Positions 5,310 through 8,530 of a stretch of 8,530 nucleotides of DNA are shown here, in pieces (position 1 is the stretch's first letter; the number at the start of each line of letters is the position of its first letter). The notes under the pieces were generated by a model. That model was not told the DNA's origin. It saw only the letters and a program-made list of their open reading frames with translations, and did no database searches. Location of the stretch: the NCBI GenBank assembly GCA_029974855.1, contig JARKQO010000229.1, positions 1-8,530 on the forward strand, written 5' to 3'. This stretch comes from Eubacteriales bacterium (GTDB taxonomy: Bacteria > Bacillota_A > Clostridia > Christensenellales > Aristaeellaceae). The translations under genes were made by a program, and so were the position numbers.

Positions 5310-6647
5310 ATGCCTACATTCCGGCCTGTGATGACGAATCTTGCCAGGGGAGCGCGCCTGGAGGCCCAGCCGCCGGTGGAAGCCCCGGAGGCGCTGTATG
5401 GCCAGGAATTCAAGGTGGTCAATGTGTACGACCAGTGCCGGTATCAAACCATTGACGGCTTCGGCGGGGCCTTTACGGAAGCCGCCGCCCTCACGCTGGC
5501 GAAGCTTCCCGGCAAAGCGCAGGAGGAGTTTTTCCGCCTTTGCTTTGACAGCAAGGAGGGGCTGGGGTACCGGTTTTGCCGCACGCATATTGGCAGCTGC
5601 GATTTTTCCCTGGGAAACTACAGCTATGCCGATCACCCTGGGGACACGGCCCTGGCGCATTTTTCCATTGACCGGGACAAGGATACCCTGCTGCCAATGA
5701 TCCGGCGGGCGCTGGAATACGCGCCGGACCTTGTGCTTTTCGCCTCCCCCTGGAGCCCTCCCGCCTGGATGAAGGACACGGGCAAAATGGACAATGGGGG
5801 CCGTCTGTTGCCGGAATACTACGGCGTATACGCCCGTTACCTGGCGCGGTACGTCAAGGCCTATGGGGAGCAGGGCGTGGATGTTTGGGGAATTACCGTG
5901 CAAAACGAGGCGGACGGCAAGGTTCCCTGGGATTCCTGCCTCTATTCCGCCCAGGAGGAGCGGGATTTTATCAAAAACCACCTGGGGCCCGTTTTTGCGC
6001 GGGAAGGCCTTGACCATGTCCGGCTGATGTTTTGGGATCACAACCGGGAAAAGGCGCTGGAGCGGGCCCAGGTGGTGTTGGACGACCCCGAGGCCGCCCG
6101 CTATGTGGACGGCATCGCGGTGCACTGGTATACGGGGGACCACTTCAACGCCCTGTCCATGGTGCACGAGAAATACCCGGACAAGGCCATCCGTTTCACG
6201 GAAGGCTGCGCACCCTATGACCCCGCCTTCTCCAAGCGGGGAAACGGCGAGTGGTATGCCCACGACATCATCGGCTGTCTCAACAACCATGTGCGCAGCT
6301 GGACGGACTGGAACCTGCTGCTGGATGAGGAGGGAGGCCCCAACCATCTGCAAAACTGGTGCGACGCTCCTTTGATTGGCCACAGAAGGACAAAAAGCCT
6401 TATCAAGGAAAGCTCCTACTACTACATGGCGCATTTTTCCCGCTACATAAGGCCCGGCTCCATCCGGCTGGGCAGCAGCAGTTACCACCCGGCGCTGGAG
6501 ACCCTGGCGGCGGTAAACCCCGACGGGCAACGGGTCTGCGTGGTATTAAACCGCAGCGAGGATGACATGGATTTTATCCTGCGGTATAATGAAAGGGGGG
6601 CTACGCTGCATAGCCCGGCCCACACGATCCTTACCATTTTGCTATAG
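5310..6647 (+). CDS. Intracellular GH30 family glycosidase (glucosylceramidase-like)
   Basis: A 445-residue retaining glycoside hydrolase. Recognisable GH30 motifs in order: QTIDGFGGAFTEAAA (46-60), FASPWSPPAWMK (144-155), GVDVWGITVQNE (189-200) ending in the acid/base Glu200, VDGIAVHWYTGDH (266-278), and IRFTEGC (294-300) with the nucleophile Glu298. The C-terminal part (about 382-445), with the N-terminal strands, would form the side beta-sandwich seen in GH30. Both catalytic residues are present. There is no signal peptide, so it should act in the cytoplasm on an imported glycoside, which fits the importer genes just upstream. GH30 members include beta-glucosylceramidases, beta-1,6-glucanases, beta-xylosidases and glucuronoxylanases; the motifs look closest to the glucosylceramidase-like branch, but subfamily and substrate are uncertain. 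ATG 5310 follows AAGGGGGAG at good spacing; an ATG at 5305 is in another frame. Confidence 0.92.
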   Translation: MPTFRPVMTNLARGARLEAQPPVEAPEALYGQEFKVVNVYDQCRYQTIDGFGGAFTEAAALTLAKLPGKAQEEFFRLCFDSKEGLGYRFCRTHIGSCDFSLGNYSYADHPGDTALAHFSIDRDKDTLLPMIRRALEYAPDLVLFASPWSPPAWMKDTGKMDNGGRLLPEYYGVYARYLARYVKAYGEQGVDVWGITVQNEADGKVPWDSCLYSAQEERDFIKNHLGPVFAREGLDHVRLMFWDHNREKALERAQVVLDDPEAARYVDGIAVHWYTGDHFNALSMVHEKYPDKAIRFTEGCAPYDPAFSKRGNGEWYAHDIIGCLNNHVRSWTDWNLLLDEEGGPNHLQNWCDAPLIGHRRTKSLIKESSYYYMAHFSRYIRPGSIRLGSSSYHPALETLAAVNPDGQRVCVVLNRSEDDMDFILRYNERGATLHSPAHTILTILL

Positions 6648-6676
6648 CTGTTGCGGCCTGTCTAAGGAGACGTCAC

Positions 6677-7405
6677 ATGCCAGAGAACGATGCGATCCGG
6701 GTATTGGTTGCCGACGACAATGCCTCCCTCTTGCGGCGTTATGTGATGATATTGCAAAAGCAGCCGGATATCCGGCTGGTGGCGACGGCCTCCAGCGGCT
6801 ATGAGGCGGTTTTGCTGGCAGGCTTGCACAAGCCCGACGTGATTTTGATGGATATCGAGATGGAGGGGCGGGAATCGGGCATTCTGGCCAGCAGCCAGAT
6901 CATGGCCCAGCTGCCCTCCACCCGCATCGTCATTCTGACGGTATACGAGGACGATGAATCCGTTTTCAACGCCTTTAAAGCCGGCGTCACGGATTATGTG
7001 CTGAAAAACGCCCCTGTGGAGGAGATTGTCAAAAGCATCCGGGACGCCTACCAGGGCGCTTCCCCCATCCGGCCGGCGGTGGCGGGCAAAATCCGGCGGG
7101 AATTCCGCCAGATGAAGAAGCGGGAGGACAGTTACTTATACTACATGAACTGGCTCAACGAGTTATCGGACTCTGAAATGTCGATTTTGCTGCTGCTGGC
7201 GGAGGGAAAAAGCCGCAGGCAGATTTGCGCCCTGCGCCAGGTGGAGCTGTCCACAGTCAAAACCCAGATACGGCACATCTTGCAGAAATTGCAGTTTTCC
7301 TCGGTGCAGGAAGCGGTGGACATGATACGGGACCACAACCTGCTGGATTTTCTCAGGCAGGCCCATCAGGTGAAGCAGCGCAACAGGGACATCAGTATGG
7401 AATAG
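6677..7405 (+). CDS. Response regulator, receiver plus LuxR/NarL-type HTH
   Basis: A 242-residue DNA-binding response regulator. The receiver domain (about 6-125) has the acidic pair D13/D14, phosphoacceptor D59 in VILMDIEME, T88 and K110 (YVLK), so all key residues are intact. A linker (about 126-160) leads to a LuxR-type helix-turn-helix at about 162-215, beginning LSDSEMSILLLLAEGKS with the recognition helix around VELSTVKTQIRHIL. A short extension (about 216-242) follows. AAGGAGA lies 6 nt before ATG 6677. The gene is 29 nt after the glycosidase and slightly ahead of the UroD-like gene, so it is made only when the operon is transcribed, consistent with positive feedback. The likely partner is the kinase at 490-1974, since no other kinase is present, and the CATCCC cluster at 2044-2086 is the likely target; both are inferences. 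Confidence 0.93.
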   Translation: MPENDAIRVLVADDNASLLRRYVMILQKQPDIRLVATASSGYEAVLLAGLHKPDVILMDIEMEGRESGILASSQIMAQLPSTRIVILTVYEDDESVFNAFKAGVTDYVLKNAPVEEIVKSIRDAYQGASPIRPAVAGKIRREFRQMKKREDSYLYYMNWLNELSDSEMSILLLLAEGKSRRQICALRQVELSTVKTQIRHILQKLQFSSVQEAVDMIRDHNLLDFLRQAHQVKQRNRDISME

Positions 7406-7415
7406 AGGTGTGGTT

Positions 7416-8456
7416 ATGGTTCGCTCTCCCTTGAGCAAAGAAGAGGTAATCGCCGCCATCGAACGCAAAGGCAGCGGCGTGAAAATCCCGCTGGTGTTTC
7501 ATAAATGGTGGGGCGCCGGCCTTGAGGACAAATATGGCGGCGCTTTGGGGGATATGGCGGCCCACTATCCGGATGACATCTTTACGGCCTGGTACAATTG
7601 CCCGGGGGATACGCAGTCCACCACAAAAACCCCAAGCTACCGCTGGGGGTTCAAGGAGGATTATTCCCGGGCGGAGCGCCACGGCATCGGCGATACCTCG
7701 GTGCTGCTGGACAGCTGGGATGATTTGGACGCCTTTCTGGCGGACTTTCCCAACCCGGAGGAACCGGGAACCTTTGATGAGGCAGAACGCACTTTGCCCC
7801 AGGCGGGGGACAGGTACAAGCTTGGCTGCTGGTGGTGCCTTTTCCATGAGCGGTTTTGGAGCATCCGGGGCATGGAAAACCTGATGCTGGACTATTTCGA
7901 CAACATGGAGGGCCTTCAGGTTTTGGGCAGGCGGCTGCTGGAATACCACAAAAGGATCGTGGACCGGTATGCCGCCCTGGGGTTTGACGGCATCTTCACC
8001 TCCGACGACCTGGGCCACCAGCGGGGCCCCATGATGTCCCCCACCGTGTTTGAGGAGCTGTACCTGCCGCTGTACAAGGATTTTTGCGGATACGCCCACA
8101 GCAAGGGCATGCATGTGTTTCTCCACTCCTGCGGAGACAACACGCTGCTGCTGCCCATGCTGATTGAAGCGGGACTGGATGTGTTTCATCCGGTGCAGCT
8201 TGGGTGCATGGACGGGGCGGCCACTGTGGAGCGGTTTGGCCGCCAAATCAGCTTTCTGGCCGGGGCGGACGTCCAGCATCTGCTGCCGGAGGGAAGCCGC
8301 CGGGAGGTGCGGGATGGCATCCGTTCCATGATGGATGTTTTCTACAAGCCGGAGGGCGGCCTGCTGCTGGCGGCCGGAAACGGCATCATGCCGGACACAC
8401 CCCTTGAAAATATAGACGAAATGCTTTTGCAGATGGCAACATACCGGCCTGCTTGA
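7416..8456 (+). CDS. Uroporphyrinogen decarboxylase-like (UroD/MtaA superfamily) protein
   Basis: A 346-residue TIM-barrel protein of the UroD/cobalamin-methyltransferase superfamily. Visible marks: GFDGIFTSDDLGHQRGPMMSP (189-209), YLPLYKDFCGYAHSKGMHVFLHSCGD (216-241), and AAGNGIMPDTPLENI (319-333). The HSCGD motif (H237, C239) matches the first two metal ligands of MtaA/MtbA-type methyltransferases; the third ligand position appears to be Asn322 rather than Cys. The N-terminal half (about 25-150) is rich in Trp and other aromatics (KWWGAG, SYRWGF, CWWCLFHERFW) and lacks the usual heme-type arginine motif of true HemE, so a heme role is unlikely. ATG 7416 lies 7 nt after AGAGG (7404-7408), which overlaps the regulator stop codon; a GTG at 7410 is inside that site and is not favoured. 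No corrinoid protein is encoded here. Family membership is firm; the reaction is unknown, and a role in processing the imported glycoside or its aglycone is a guess from context. Confidence 0.85.
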   Translation: MVRSPLSKEEVIAAIERKGSGVKIPLVFHKWWGAGLEDKYGGALGDMAAHYPDDIFTAWYNCPGDTQSTTKTPSYRWGFKEDYSRAERHGIGDTSVLLDSWDDLDAFLADFPNPEEPGTFDEAERTLPQAGDRYKLGCWWCLFHERFWSIRGMENLMLDYFDNMEGLQVLGRRLLEYHKRIVDRYAALGFDGIFTSDDLGHQRGPMMSPTVFEELYLPLYKDFCGYAHSKGMHVFLHSCGDNTLLLPMLIEAGLDVFHPVQLGCMDGAATVERFGRQISFLAGADVQHLLPEGSRREVRDGIRSMMDVFYKPEGGLLLAAGNGIMPDTPLENIDEMLLQMATYRPA

Positions 8457-8473
8457 GCAAGGCCCGGGGTTTT
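8444..8473 (+). terminator. Possible weak terminator at the operon end
   Basis: GGCCT (8446-8450) can pair with AGGCC (8460-8464), extended by CC (8444-8445) with GG (8466-8467) around a bulged C, followed by GG and a TTTT run (8470-8473). The UroD-like stop codon lies in the loop. The stem is short and the T run only four long, so termination may be partial. Confidence 0.4.
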
Positions 8474-8503
8474 AGAAACACACGTATTGTTCCATGCGCG
8501 GGT

Positions 8504-8521
8504 CCAGGGCGACAGCCCTGG
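8504..8521. repeat. Perfect hairpin, probable start of a dispersed palindromic repeat
   Basis: CCAGGGC (8504-8510), loop GACA, GCCCTGG (8515-8521) form a perfect 7-bp stem. The context GGGTCCAGGG...CCCTGGCGGG resembles a dispersed GC-rich palindrome I associate with intergenic DNA of gut Clostridia; this is recall, not a search. On the minus strand the same bases are also open in one frame up to a TAA at 8472-8474 (ending ALDPRMEQYVCF), so they could instead be the C-terminal codons of a convergent gene. The window ends too soon to decide. Confidence 0.4.
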
Positions 8522-8530
8522 CGGGTGTCC

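Noticed and set aside
5286..6530. 414-codon minus-strand frame opposite the GH30 gene
   Set aside because: Antisense shadow; the plus strand has intact GH30 catalytic motifs and a proper ribosome binding site.
7392..8279. 295-codon minus-strand frame opposite the UroD-like gene
   Set aside because: Antisense shadow with a composition typical of reversed GC-rich coding DNA and no recognisable domain.
7416..8456. True HemE (heme biosynthesis) assignment
   Set aside because: The context is a sugar operon, no other heme genes are present, and the HSCGD motif points to the methyltransferase-like branch.

Overview
The window is 8.5 kb of GC-rich DNA that reads like a gut-type, high-GC Firmicute. 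I would guess a Clostridia/Oscillospiraceae-like genome. The grounds are strong GGAGG-type ribosome binding sites before nearly every gene, a CUT1 sugar transporter with no ATPase gene of its own, palindromic CTCCCTC/GAGGGAG repeat clusters, and a CCAGGGC/GCCCTGG hairpin at the right edge. The taxonomic call is inference, not something the sequence proves.

Layout, left to right. (1) 1-63 is the last 20 codons of a glycogen/maltodextrin phosphorylase. (2) 64-489 has no gene. It holds an 84-bp direct repeat in about three copies, the second copy split by a 94-bp palindromic MITE-like insert. (3) 490-1974, minus strand, is a polytopic membrane histidine kinase. (4) 1975-2200 is a divergent regulatory region with a candidate extended -10 promoter for the kinase, a weaker candidate promoter for the rightward operon, and three CATCCC half-sites between them. 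(5) 2201-8456, plus strand, is a tightly packed operon: sugar-binding protein, intrinsic-terminator-like hairpin, permease 1, permease 2, intracellular GH30 glycosidase, LuxR/NarL-type response regulator, and a uroporphyrinogen-decarboxylase-like (UroD/MtaA-fold) protein. (6) 8457-8530 has a weak terminator and a perfect 7-bp hairpin that may begin a dispersed repeat or the tail of a convergent gene.

Likely joint function: the kinase senses an external or membrane signal and phosphorylates the regulator encoded inside the operon, which binds the divergent region. The binding protein and two permeases bring in a short glycoside, powered by an MsmX/UgpC-like ATPase encoded elsewhere. The GH30 enzyme, which has no signal peptide, cleaves it in the cytoplasm. 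The UroD-like protein may modify the substrate or product, or handle a methyl or carboxyl group; its role is not known. The substrate cannot be read from the sequence, although GH30 membership favours a beta-linked glucoside or related sugar.

The most unusual points are: the kinase looks NtrB/HPK4-like while the regulator is of the NarL/LuxR class that normally pairs with HisKA_3 kinases; the two partner genes sit at opposite ends of the locus; the UroD-like protein keeps an HxC motif but seems to have Asn where the third metal-binding Cys of the MtaA/MtbA type would be; and a perfect 16-bp palindrome spans the start codon of the binding protein, which itself lacks a lipobox.
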